A stretch of DNA of 64,000 nucleotides from Acinetobacter nosocomialis (GTDB lineage: Bacteria > Pseudomonadota > Gammaproteobacteria > Pseudomonadales > Moraxellaceae). Below the pieces are notes generated by a model. It was not told the origin of the DNA. It made no database searches and was given only the letters and a program-made list of their open reading frames with translations. The DNA lies in assembly GCA_025736915.1 (NCBI GenBank), contig CP107049.1:62001-126000 (forward strand). The letters are read 5' to 3'. Positions 56,267 to 64,000 of this stretch are shown in pieces. Every line of letters begins with the position of its first letter. The first letter of the stretch is position 1. The translations under genes were made by a program, and so were the position numbers.

Positions 56267-57112
56267 ATGAATACAAATGTTATATTTGCTTGGCCTGTTT
56301 TAACTACAGTATTTACAACCTTTCTTTATTGGAACGGCTATTGGTATTACGTGGGATATACAGAATTTTATAATTATAAAATTAGTGTCTTTGATTTACC
56401 TCTATCAGTAATACTTATCGAAGGTATGACACAGAATATTCATCATGTTCTAACTTTACTATCAACTCTTATAGTAATCTCTTTTATTAATAGTGTTAAC
56501 AAAGAACAATGGCGATATGTATTAGGAGCATTTATTGCTATAACATTGAGTGTGATAATGTTCTTTATTTATATAGTTAGACAATTTTTTAATATCTTAG
56601 GGCCATTTCCTTTTCTAATTGATTTAAAAATTAAAGTTAAAAAGTTTCTTCACTATCTAAAAACTAAGCTTCGTAAACCTACAAGATTTCTACTTTTAGC
56701 CGCTACAAAAGTTAAGAGATTTCAACAAAAAAATAAGCTAACTGAACTAGATATCCGTAATAGCTCATTTACATCAACCAATCCACCGGCTCATAGTTTT
56801 ATTTTCGCTGTTTATTTACATTATTTTCTTTTACTTTTTCTTGTAATAGGCGTTTATTTAATTTTTAAAGCAGCTGCTGCAAATGGCACTACAGGCCAAC
56901 AACAAGCAGCAGAAGATTTTAAGAATTTCAATAAAATGGCTAAAGTATCCTTAAACAGTTCATTTATGGACGAAGGATTCCGAAATACTGGAGTTTGTTT
57001 TAAAGGTTATTGTCTTATTACCGATAAATATAAAAATGTACAAAGCTATGAAATGAAAACAGTTAAGGTTGTAAATAAAGTGCCTGAAGACAAAATTAAA
57101 AAAGCGCCATAG
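56267..57112 (+). CDS. Membrane protein of unknown function
   Basis: 281 residues with about four membrane segments. One is near the N-terminus (VIFAWPVLTTVFTTFLYWNGYWYYV). Two lie around residues 60-110 (LTLLSTLIVISFI, VLGAFIAITLSVIMFFIYIV). One lies at about 180-200 (YLHYFLLLFLVIGVYLIF). A basic cytoplasmic loop (KIKVKKFLHYLKTKLRKPTRF) lies between. The C-terminal tail (residues 205-281) is soluble and contains a CFKGYC cysteine pair. No family recognised. The stop is followed by a short GC-containing hairpin and TTTTTT. Confidence 0.6.
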   Translation: MNTNVIFAWPVLTTVFTTFLYWNGYWYYVGYTEFYNYKISVFDLPLSVILIEGMTQNIHHVLTLLSTLIVISFINSVNKEQWRYVLGAFIAITLSVIMFFIYIVRQFFNILGPFPFLIDLKIKVKKFLHYLKTKLRKPTRFLLLAATKVKRFQQKNKLTELDIRNSSFTSTNPPAHSFIFAVYLHYFLLLFLVIGVYLIFKAAAANGTTGQQQAAEDFKNFNKMAKVSLNSSFMDEGFRNTGVCFKGYCLITDKYKNVQSYEMKTVKVVNKVPEDKIKKAP

Positions 57113-57126
57113 GGTGCTTTTTTAAT
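57103..57126 (+). terminator. Terminator overlapping the end of the membrane-protein gene
   Basis: The stem AAGCGCC / GGGTGCTT has a 3-nt loop and is followed by T6. It includes the stop codon. Confidence 0.6.
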
Positions 57127-57303
57127 TTAAGATATTATTTTATTCACATAGTATATAAGAATACTAACAACCTCTTGAAACAGAGAGCCTACCTCCATTA
57201 AAAATTATACCCATACCTGTAATAACCATTAGGCTTGACCATACTGTTTTTCTTTTATTAAATGAAGAGTAATTTAATAAAAGAATTTAATTAGAGATAT
57301 AAC

Positions 57304-58698
57304 TTAAGCCTCAGTCGCTAAATACCAGTTTTTCCAAGAACTGGTTCCTCTCGTTTCAATCGGCACGGTTGGAATGAGTTTTTCTTTTAATATTTCAGTT
57401 TGTTCAACCGCTTTTGCAAGTCTCGCTTTGACTGAATGAATACATTCACGGTCACCAAATTCACAGCGGTCTAAAGTTGTACCACCACAAGGCCCATTAG
57501 CTAAACCTTTTGGACACGTTTCAGGGCAAATATATAAAGTATCGCTTAGCCGACACTGACCACAGCTTTCACAGCCCACTAAGCTGTGTTTACTCAAAAC
57601 TTCGGTTTTAAGTAAGACTTTGGCGACCAAAGTATTTTCCCAAAAAGACGCTTTAAAAATAAACCGTCCAATACCTTTAGCAATTTTTGATCCAAACATT
57701 GCTTCATGCATAACATGTAGCTGGCGATATTTAATTAATTGTTTAGACGTTGGCTGACGCGAAAACCGAGCAATTTCAGGCGAAAACTCTTTGCCTGTAG
57801 TGACTTGCCAAAGTGAATTCCAAAGCTCTTCTAAAGCTTTAAGCTCCAGATGTCTGTATTGCTCGACGTAGCTTTCAAGCAGCATTTGCTCCTCTGGCTT
57901 ATGACAAGCAGATAAGTGAATTCCTGCATACCCTAAGTGTTTACATATCAAAATCTGTAAAGCACAGCGCAAATAAACACGGTCTGTATGCCCTGCCTGT
58001 TTTTCCTCTGCCAAGACTTTTAGCATGTGTGGAGTAATCACAATACCCGCAACTTTATGCTTTACCATGTAGTTAGCACGGCCTAAAGTCAGTGGCATGA
58101 CGCAAGCCAGTATTTGCTGCGAATAATTGTTCTTGGTTAAAAATGATTTGGCTTGTTTTAAGGCTTCAATGTCATAGCCCAATTGGGTAATGATAAAGTC
58201 AGCGCCTGCTTTAATTTTCTTATGTAGTTTTAAATACTGTGCATCACGCTCAGCTTCGACATATTTAAATGGGTTAAAAGCAACCCCAATACGGAACCCG
58301 CCATGTTGCTTGGCAGCCATTACGGCGTTTACCGACTCTAGGTATCTACTACGAGGCTGCCCATCTCGACCATTATGGTGTTCTTTGAGTTTATCGCCTG
58401 TAAGCAATAACAAGTTTTGAATATTGGCTGTTTGAGCTTGTTCTAAAAATTGCTCAAAGTCTTGTATGTCTCGGGCCTTACCTGAAAAGTGTAAGACTTT
58501 ATCGATTGAGTCTGGGTAACTTTTGCTGGCTTCAAGCGGCGCAATATCATGATCTGAATGTACTCGATCTGCCAATGTCATTGCAGCCGGATATCCTGCA
58601 AACTCATGTTTCACAGGATAAATTTCATGCAGTGAAGTGAGATATTCCACCAACACAAAAAACTGGTTTTGCTGGAAGCAGGGAGAAACGTGTGACAT
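57304..58698 (-). CDS. MetF-like protein with C-terminal MetV-like zinc domain
   Basis: 464 residues from ATG 58698 (MSHVSPCFQQNQFFVLVEYL); a longer form starting at TTG 58716 is unlikely. The first 290 residues follow the methylenetetrahydrofolate reductase barrel: AAMTLADRVHSDHDIAPLEASK, LLLLTGDKLKEHH, FRIGVAFNPFKYVEAERDAQYLKLHKKIKAGADFIITQLGYD. The C-terminal part has a cysteine cluster (GCESCGQCRLSDTLYICPETCPKGLANGPCGG ... DRCEFGDRECIH) like the MetV/MTHFR_C domain found with MetF in acetogens. It may be a variant one-carbon enzyme. The gene stands alone. Confidence 0.78.
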   Translation of the reverse strand: MSHVSPCFQQNQFFVLVEYLTSLHEIYPVKHEFAGYPAAMTLADRVHSDHDIAPLEASKSYPDSIDKVLHFSGKARDIQDFEQFLEQAQTANIQNLLLLTGDKLKEHHNGRDGQPRSRYLESVNAVMAAKQHGGFRIGVAFNPFKYVEAERDAQYLKLHKKIKAGADFIITQLGYDIEALKQAKSFLTKNNYSQQILACVMPLTLGRANYMVKHKVAGIVITPHMLKVLAEEKQAGHTDRVYLRCALQILICKHLGYAGIHLSACHKPEEQMLLESYVEQYRHLELKALEELWNSLWQVTTGKEFSPEIARFSRQPTSKQLIKYRQLHVMHEAMFGSKIAKGIGRFIFKASFWENTLVAKVLLKTEVLSKHSLVGCESCGQCRLSDTLYICPETCPKGLANGPCGGTTLDRCEFGDRECIHSVKARLAKAVEQTEILKEKLIPTVPIETRGTSSWKNWYLATEA

Positions 58699-58770
58699 AG
58701 GCAAAGTGCTAATCAAAACATGACATCAATCATAAGCGCGGCATTATAAATCAAAGTGCATCAAGATGCG

Positions 58771-59538
58771 CTAGTCAGAAAGCTCATTGTTTTGCTTATC
58801 TTCACCCTCTTTATTCCTGGGTAATTCGAGTGAGCGAGGAAATATAAAATCGAAAGAATCGAGTGCATAGCGGTAAAGCTGAGCTGGTCGTTTGCCTACA
58901 ATTTTACTTTGATTGGTTTCTTCAACTGCACCCGCTTCTATCATACGGCGTCTAAACGCTTTTTTATCTAAGGATTGCCCAAGAATAATTTCATAAATGG
59001 TTTGCAGCTCAGTCAGCGTAAATAACTCGGGCATAAGACTGGCTGGTAATGCGGTATAACGAGTTTTATTGGTGAGACGCTCTAAAGCTAAGCTGAGCAA
59101 TTCATTATGATCAAACGCCAATGCTAAGTCTTGTGCTTTTGTTACAGGCACCCATTCACTGTACTCAGCCAAAGTTTGATGTTGATAAGCATTAAAATCA
59201 ATTAATGCAAAATACAAAATCGTCACGGCCCAACCACGTGGGTCACGTTTAGCATTGCCCACAGAGGCAACTTGTTCCAAGTAAGGCGAAGCGATTCCTG
59301 TTTTTTCGACCAGTTTACGATAAGCCGTAGCCATCAAGTCTTGATCATGCTTTAAATCGGCAAAACCACCCGGTAAAGCCCATTGGCCTTTGGCTGGAAA
59401 GTTGGGGCGCTTAATGAGTAATACCTGCAACTGACCATTAAATACCGAGAAAATAGCCATATCGACCGTGAGTAAAGGTGCGTCATAATCTCGGCGATCA
59501 TAACTGGCAAGGAATTCTTGTTCAGTTTGAATAGTCAC
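58771..59538 (-). CDS. nrtR: NrtR-type regulator: inactive Nudix domain plus winged helix
   Basis: 255 residues from GTG 59538, with GAGAGG six bases upstream; a 14-codon longer start lacks support. The N-terminal Nudix domain has LTVDMAIFSVFNGQLQVLLIKRPNFPAKGQWALPGGFADLKHDQDL. The catalytic box is degraded (RKLVEKTGI where REL and EExG are usual), so hydrolysis is unlikely. The C-terminal winged helix is LFTLTELQTIYEIILGQSLDKKAFRRRMIEAGAVEET with GKRPAQLYRY, typical of NrtR. NrtR represses NAD biosynthesis genes and is released by ADP-ribose. It is the last gene of the prs-nadV-nrtR operon and so would regulate itself. Confidence 0.88.
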   Translation of the reverse strand: MTIQTEQEFLASYDRRDYDAPLLTVDMAIFSVFNGQLQVLLIKRPNFPAKGQWALPGGFADLKHDQDLMATAYRKLVEKTGIASPYLEQVASVGNAKRDPRGWAVTILYFALIDFNAYQHQTLAEYSEWVPVTKAQDLALAFDHNELLSLALERLTNKTRYTALPASLMPELFTLTELQTIYEIILGQSLDKKAFRRRMIEAGAVEETNQSKIVGKRPAQLYRYALDSFDFIFPRSLELPRNKEGEDKQNNELSD

Positions 59539-59598
59539 GTTCAGCCTCTCAATAAAAATGATGAGCCGATACTCATGCAACAGCTCATCTAAACTCAG

Positions 59599-61092
59599 TT
59601 ATGCGATGGATAAACGCTCGCGAATTTGATCCAAAGTACACTCATATTGAAGTTTACCATTTTCAAAGACTGTTTTAAGTGCTCCGCCTTGTTCTTGTTC
59701 GGCTGTTTGCTCATCAAACAAGATAAAACCATTTTCACTTTCTTCGATGCGTAAAAGACCTTTCGCAGATTTTTTCACACCTGAGTCTGTAATTGGGTCT
59801 TTAAACAGCTCGCGTCCTACACCATTTACTTGCCCCCAAGTCGCTTTCACGGCAAATCCAAAAGTATCGCGAGTTAAGTAGTTATAGGTAAAACTGCCTA
59901 TACCAAACACCAAGTTGTTTGAAGCAAAACCTTTGGCTTCTAACCCTTCTAAAATACGCTGTGCACGGTCTAGGGTAATTGAGTCACCGTAAATTAAACC
60001 GACACGTTCATTAAGCACTTTATAGCCTTGGTCTGTGGTTGTACCGCCAAACACTTCCCATAAACATTCGACCGCACCTTTGTAGGCTGGGCTGCCGACT
60101 TCGGCGTCTGGGTCGCCGCAAATAATTTTAACTGGGTCACCAGAGTCTGGACGGAAAACCAATTTAGCTAAACCTAAAGCATTCGGTTGTCTTGCCAGAA
60201 TTTCAGGTTTTAAAGCCACCGTAAATTCTGTAATCACTCGCCAAAAGTCCCAAGTATCAGACACAATACTGACAACACCCGACGGATAAAGCTCACAAAT
60301 TAAACGCTTAAATGTTTCTAGCTCACTGTCTTCAGTACCCATACACATCACACTATGTTCGGTCGCTGGTACAGATACCCCAATCACACCTGTGGCATTG
60401 TAATATTCTTCTGCGTAGTCAATTGAAGCAACAGAGTCTGTTCCAATAAAACTGGTTAAGTGGCCTACACCAGATTGCGCCGCATCATAAATTCCGCTCA
60501 TGCCACGGCTACTAAAATCGTGTCCTTGCACAGGTACAAAATCGAGTGGTGCGCCAGTTTTTAAAGCATATTGAGTTAATAAGCGTTTGTACTCATAGGC
60601 AATTGTGGCCGTAGTACAGCTTTTCCAAAGCTCAGCACTTAATACAGTTTCAATATAGTTAGTTAACCAAAAGAAACGTGGGTCAGTGTTAATCACGGTG
60701 AGCACAGGTACACGCATATTGACGCGGCTGCCTTCTGGCAAGGCTTTAATGCGTAATGGTAAATATCCCAAGTCGTGTAACGCTTCAATGTGATCAACCG
60801 GTACTGCGCCTTCACCTAGTGAACTATCCATACGGCGTTTATATGTAGCCACTACTTTGTCTTTAGGTTGTTTAAAAAAGCCTTCATTCCATGTATCGAT
60901 TAAAAAATGTTTAATAAAACCCTGAAGACCAAAGAACACAACTTTATCGTCGAAGTCAGGCAACATTTTAGCGAGTCGAGATGAACGCGGCGTAAAGTTT
61001 GCGTACACGTACTCTGTACCTGTCGGATACTGACGTCTGTGATCGGCTTTATAAAAATCGATAGCGTTTAATGGATTAAGTTTAATAGTCAT
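59599..61092 (-). CDS. nadV: Nicotinamide phosphoribosyltransferase
   Basis: 497 residues, the NadV/NAMPT length. It joins nicotinamide to PRPP to give NMN in the one-step NAD salvage route. Signatures: FYKADHRRQYPTGTEYVYANFTPR at the start, DFVPVQGHDFSSRGMSG and SFIGTDSVASIDYAEEYY in the catalytic core, GVSVPATEHSVMCMG and VSIVSDTWDFWRVI, and VFRPDSGDPVKII at the PRPP site. It lies 11 bp downstream of the PRPP synthetase-like gene, which supplies its co-substrate. Confidence 0.95.
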   Translation of the reverse strand: MTIKLNPLNAIDFYKADHRRQYPTGTEYVYANFTPRSSRLAKMLPDFDDKVVFFGLQGFIKHFLIDTWNEGFFKQPKDKVVATYKRRMDSSLGEGAVPVDHIEALHDLGYLPLRIKALPEGSRVNMRVPVLTVINTDPRFFWLTNYIETVLSAELWKSCTTATIAYEYKRLLTQYALKTGAPLDFVPVQGHDFSSRGMSGIYDAAQSGVGHLTSFIGTDSVASIDYAEEYYNATGVIGVSVPATEHSVMCMGTEDSELETFKRLICELYPSGVVSIVSDTWDFWRVITEFTVALKPEILARQPNALGLAKLVFRPDSGDPVKIICGDPDAEVGSPAYKGAVECLWEVFGGTTTDQGYKVLNERVGLIYGDSITLDRAQRILEGLEAKGFASNNLVFGIGSFTYNYLTRDTFGFAVKATWGQVNGVGRELFKDPITDSGVKKSAKGLLRIEESENGFILFDEQTAEQEQGGALKTVFENGKLQYECTLDQIRERLSIA

Positions 61093-61103
61093 CTTTGTTC
61101 TCT

Positions 61104-61988
61104 TTATTTTGCTGCAAAAGCAATTACTGAAATTTTGTCTGATGGTTGTTGTGGAAAGCTGTCCGAGGTAAACATTTGGTCAAGCAGTCCATCAAAAACC
61201 TCTATTCCTTTACTGAAAATACCGTGGGTCACATATAGAACGACCTTATGGCAATTGAGACGACGGAGTTCTTTGGCAATACCAATAAAGGTTGCACCGC
61301 CGTCACAAATATCATCGGTAATGACCGCTGTTAGGCCTGATAAATCAGTCGCATGTACATGCGTACCTAAAATTTTGCCAGTCACTGGATCACGTTTTTT
61401 ATCACACTGAACAATAGTGATGGGTTGTTTGCGCTCAAGATTAAAAGCATCTGCAACCATTTGTGTACGTGCTTTCGCACCTTTGTCTGGGCAAATCAGT
61501 ACTGTTTTTTCATCTTTTAACAGTGTGCTTAGCGCTTCACTCTTTTTGATGATGTCGACTGAACTCACATTTACCACTTCGCTAAAAGAAGTATTGGCAG
61601 TGAGCAAAGCTGTTGTTACTTCACTATGGCAGTCCCAAACAGTGATTTTGCCTTGTTTGCCCGCTTTTTTGTCTGAGTTGATGTTAAGTAACTTGGTCAT
61701 CACATCGAGTGAAAATGCTTGGCCGACTGCACAAATACGGTCCTGACGTGCATATGGAAAATATGGAATTTCTAAGTCAACGGTTAAGCCTTGAGTCAGC
61801 AATATATTTTCAAGTAGTAAATAGTCCATCACATCGTGACTTGAGGTCATTTGCGCGCGGACCAATACGTTGCCAGATAATGAACCTAACGTTGTTTCAT
61901 CAATTTGAACATGACGCTCGCCACCAGAAAACTGCGTGAATTTCACTGGAATTTCATTTCTTGCCGCATCTAAAAGCTGGATAGCCAT
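61104..61988 (-). CDS. prs: Ribose-phosphate pyrophosphokinase-like protein (NAD-salvage paralogue)
   Basis: 294 residues, shorter than housekeeping Prs (about 315). It makes PRPP from ribose-5-phosphate and ATP. DVMDYLLLENILLTQGLTVDLEIPYFPYARQD has the family motif YARQDR, PDKGAKARTQMVA is the second motif, and AVITDDICDGGATFIGIAKEL is the PRPP-binding loop. It is first in the operon with nadV, where it provides local PRPP for nicotinamide salvage. GAGG lies upstream of the ATG. This is a dedicated paralogue, not the primary prs. Confidence 0.9.
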   Translation of the reverse strand: MAIQLLDAARNEIPVKFTQFSGGERHVQIDETTLGSLSGNVLVRAQMTSSHDVMDYLLLENILLTQGLTVDLEIPYFPYARQDRICAVGQAFSLDVMTKLLNINSDKKAGKQGKITVWDCHSEVTTALLTANTSFSEVVNVSSVDIIKKSEALSTLLKDEKTVLICPDKGAKARTQMVADAFNLERKQPITIVQCDKKRDPVTGKILGTHVHATDLSGLTAVITDDICDGGATFIGIAKELRRLNCHKVVLYVTHGIFSKGIEVFDGLLDQMFTSDSFPQQPSDKISVIAFAAK

Positions 61989-62021
61989 ATCATCCTCTTT
62001 TTGCCTGATGACCTTCGATGA

Positions 62022-62050
62022 ATATATAGTGGCATAAAGCCACCATATAT
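62022..62050. promoter_or_regulatory. Palindromic NrtR operator candidate
   Basis: The arms ATATATAGTGGC and GCCACCATATAT are separated by ATAAA, with one mismatch in 12 bp. They are centred 48 bp upstream of the first gene of the prs-nadV-nrtR operon, overlapping where its promoter should lie (TTGAAA on the minus strand directly upstream). NrtR sites are palindromes of this size. Confidence 0.72.
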
Positions 62051-62351
62051 TTCAAGTCTATTTTTCAAACTTTTTTCAAAGCCCTTTAAGACATAAAATT
62101 TGCAGTTTTAGAGCATTTAGAGATTTGTTATTTAAGAAAAGTTATTCTTCAAACAATTGAAATAAAAAATTAATTTACGAAAAGCATGACGAGTAGAACT
62201 ATTATTAAAAGTAGCGGATACAACTTTGCCCGCCATAAATCAGGTAGTTTTGAGATAAATTTTTCAATAAAAAAAGGAAACCTTTTAGGTCTCCTCATAT
62301 TCTACACAGATTGGTTAACCCGAATCAGAGTCTTGTTAATATGCTTCTGGA

Positions 62352-62948
62352 TTAGATTGCCAAATGTCGATCAAGGTTCTGTAAAGCAAAGCTGATTACT
62401 GTCGCTAACTCTTCTTGCGAATATCCATCTCTTGCTTGAACAGATAGCCCATGGAGAACAAGCGCGTAATATTGCCCTAAAGTTTTGGGATCTGCATCTG
62501 CGACCAATTGACCATCTGATTTTGCTTGAACAAATCGTTCGACTAGACTTTGGCCTCGTGCAATACGCTGTGCTTTCATCCATTCCAAAACAGCTTGGTT
62601 TTCTTCACCTAGCACACTCGCTGCTGACACCACCATGCACCCATAGGAATGGTTGGTTTGCGTGTAAAGCGCTAGTGCATCTTGAAATAATTGTTTTATT
62701 GCATCCTTAATATTTTTTTGCTTTAAAGCATTTTGCGCGAAATTACCTTCGTTCTTTTCATAGTGATTTACAGCCTCTCTAAACAAAGCCTCTTTTGAGC
62801 CAAACGCTTTATAAATTCGAGCGGAAGCAATCCCTAAAACTTCAACTAAATCTGACATTGATGTGCCTTCATAGCCGTGAAGCCAGAAGAAATCTCTCGC
62901 TTTTACGAGGGCTTCTTCTCGATCAAACTCTCTTGGTCTGCCAGCCAT
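62352..62948 (-). CDS. TetR family transcriptional regulator
   Basis: 198 residues. The N-terminal domain MAGRPREFDREEALVKARDFFWLHGYEGTSMSDLVEVLGIASARIYKAFGSKEALFREAV is a complete TetR helix-turn-helix. The C-terminal domain (YGCMVVSAASVLGEENQAVLEWMKAQRIARGQSLVERFVQAKSDGQL) is of the AcuR/YdeS-like TetR_C type. It is divergent from the isomerase-like gene at 63129, with 180 bp between the starts containing a perfect palindrome, so it probably represses that gene and itself. Confidence 0.92.
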   Translation of the reverse strand: MAGRPREFDREEALVKARDFFWLHGYEGTSMSDLVEVLGIASARIYKAFGSKEALFREAVNHYEKNEGNFAQNALKQKNIKDAIKQLFQDALALYTQTNHSYGCMVVSAASVLGEENQAVLEWMKAQRIARGQSLVERFVQAKSDGQLVADADPKTLGQYYALVLHGLSVQARDGYSQEELATVISFALQNLDRHLAI

Positions 62949-63098
62949 AATGACCCTTTATCAAACTTAGTAAGTATTTTCATTATTATTCGAAAAAAAT
63001 ATTTTCACAAATAAATCAATAAGATTTATTCAAAATAGTCCTGTTTTGTTTTGATTTTCAAATAAAAAGTTGTTTTTCTCAAAAATTAAGCCTATTGT

Positions 63099-63112
63099 TT
63101 GTCGATCGACAA
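63099..63112. promoter_or_regulatory. TetR-type operator candidate
   Basis: The perfect 14-bp palindrome TTGTCGATCGACAA lies 16 bp upstream of the isomerase-like start codon, in the divergent region shared with the TetR gene. Confidence 0.7.
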
Positions 63113-63128
63113 CTAATTAGGTTTTATT

Positions 63129-64000
63129 ATGAAAACCATCAAAGGCCCTAGTATTCATCTTGCTCAATTTAGTGATGATATTTTCCCTTTTAACCGTCTA
63201 GAAGATATTGCTGCTTGGGTAGCAAACCAAGGCTTTGAAGCGGTACAACTTCCTGCTTGGGAGAAGCGTTTATTTGATGTCAATTTGGCAGCAGAAAGCC
63301 AAGATTATTGTGATGAAATATTAGGTACTTTAAGCAATCATGGCTTAAAAATTAGTGAGTTAACGACTCATATTTTTGGACAGTTAATGGCTGTACACCC
63401 TGCTTATGACTCAATGTGCGATAACTTTGCCCCATCTCATTTACATGGCAATTCAGCAGTTAGAACCGAGTGGGCAAAACAACAAATGCTCGCTTCAATT
63501 CAAGCATCTGCCCGTTTAGGTCTTAAAGACATGGGGACATTTTCAGGCTCTTTGGCGTGGCCTTATGTATTTCCATTTCCTCAAAGACCGTCAGGGCTTA
63601 TAGAAACGGCGTTTGATGAATTGGCACTTCGCTGGCTTCCTATTTTGAATGCTTGTGATGAACAAGACATCAACCTTTGCTATGAAATTCACCCCGGTGA
63701 AGATTTGCATGACGGCATTACATTTGAAATGTTTTTAGAGCGAACTCATAACCACCCACGTTGCCATATTCTTTTTGACCCAAGCCATTTTGTTTTGCAG
63801 CAACTGAACTATCTGGAATATATCGATATCTATAAAGATTTCATTCACATGTTTCATGTTAAAGATGCCGAATTTAATCCAACAGGTCGCCAAGGAATGT
63901 ATAGCGGCTATCAAAACTGGGGAAATCGAGCGGCTCGATTCCGTTCTACGGGTGATGGTCAAGTTGATTTTAAAGCGATTTTTTCAAAGTTAGCGCATTA
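63129..64000 (+). CDS. Sugar phosphate isomerase/epimerase-like TIM-barrel protein (3' partial)
   Basis: It starts at ATG 63129 (MKTIKGPSIHLAQFSDDIFP) and is open to the right edge (290 residues visible). It follows the AP-endonuclease-2/xylose-isomerase-like barrel: WVANQGFEAVQLPAWE, HGLKISELTTHIFGQLMAVHP, the metal-binding Glu in LCYEIHPGEDLHDG, HILFDPSHFVLQQ and FIHMFHVKDAEFNPTGRQG, which contribute Asp/His ligands. Such enzymes isomerise or epimerise sugars or inositol derivatives. It is divergent from a TetR gene, so it is probably inducible. The substrate and the rest of the operon are outside the window. Confidence 0.85.
   Translation, partial: MKTIKGPSIHLAQFSDDIFPFNRLEDIAAWVANQGFEAVQLPAWEKRLFDVNLAAESQDYCDEILGTLSNHGLKISELTTHIFGQLMAVHPAYDSMCDNFAPSHLHGNSAVRTEWAKQQMLASIQASARLGLKDMGTFSGSLAWPYVFPFPQRPSGLIETAFDELALRWLPILNACDEQDINLCYEIHPGEDLHDGITFEMFLERTHNHPRCHILFDPSHFVLQQLNYLEYIDIYKDFIHMFHVKDAEFNPTGRQGMYSGYQNWGNRAARFRSTGDGQVDFKAIFSKLAH

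Noticed and set aside
61135..61939. Plus-strand frames opposite the prs-like gene
   Set aside because: They are shadows of the PRPP synthetase-like coding sequence.

Overview
The window is Acinetobacter chromosome, most likely a member of the A. calcoaceticus-baumannii complex. The evidence is the low G+C content, a complete pqqABCDE operon, the adeRS-adeAB efflux locus with its characteristic divergent arrangement, an EmrAB-type exporter, and Acinetobacter-style small secreted proteins and fimbriae. No ribosomal RNA, recognisable tRNA, intact insertion sequence or CRISPR array was seen. Two genes run off the edges: a TonB-dependent receptor at the left and a sugar-phosphate isomerase-like gene at the right.

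Layout: 0-4.3 kb holds the receptor, a degenerate Fur-family regulator and a 5'-nucleotidase lipoprotein. 4.6-11.3 kb holds ppk1 and the PQQ operon (24-residue PqqA precursor, strong hairpin, pqqB-C-D-E, and an M19 dipeptidase translationally linked to pqqE). 11.3-11.7 kb has two tandem promoter-to-terminator units that look like small RNA genes. 11.8-18.8 kb has two small ORFs, then adeB-adeA divergent from adeR-adeS, without adeC. 18.9-27.7 kb mixes DNA repair (UDG family), a phospholipase D, a duplicated unknown family flanking a 44-residue zinc-ribbon peptide, a catalase-like lipoprotein, an orphan TIM-barrel-like protein and glutathione-dependent formaldehyde dehydrogenase. 27.8-35.7 kb is a chaperone-usher fimbrial operon (pilin, chaperone, usher, tip adhesin) with secreted proteins of unknown role around it.

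36.5-45 kb is accessory in character: an orphan solute-binding protein, a hydrolase, a GNAT, a two-gene unit ending in an Xre-ImmA/IrrE metallopeptidase, a TetR regulator, a highly structured GC-rich RNA-like block resembling phage C4/Icd immunity modules, a toxin-first HipA-HipB pair, and a small HD alarmone-hydrolase-like gene bracketed by a 23-bp direct repeat.

45.0-52.7 kb is one long minus-strand operon combining an EmrA/EmrB exporter, a 38-codon small ORF, a GNAT-like protein, a GH3-family acyl-amido synthetase, a dedicated TolC-like channel and a tandem-GNAT protein. It reads as a make-and-export pathway for an acylated or amidated small molecule. An indoleacetamide-hydrolase-like amidase and a LuxR-type regulator lie just upstream. 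I consider this the most interesting candidate for an undescribed system.

56-64 kb returns to metabolism: a membrane protein, a MetF-like protein fused to a cysteine-rich MetV-like tail, an NAD salvage operon (prs-nadV-nrtR) with a near-perfect palindromic operator in front, and a TetR regulator divergent from an isomerase-like gene with a perfect 14-bp palindrome between them.
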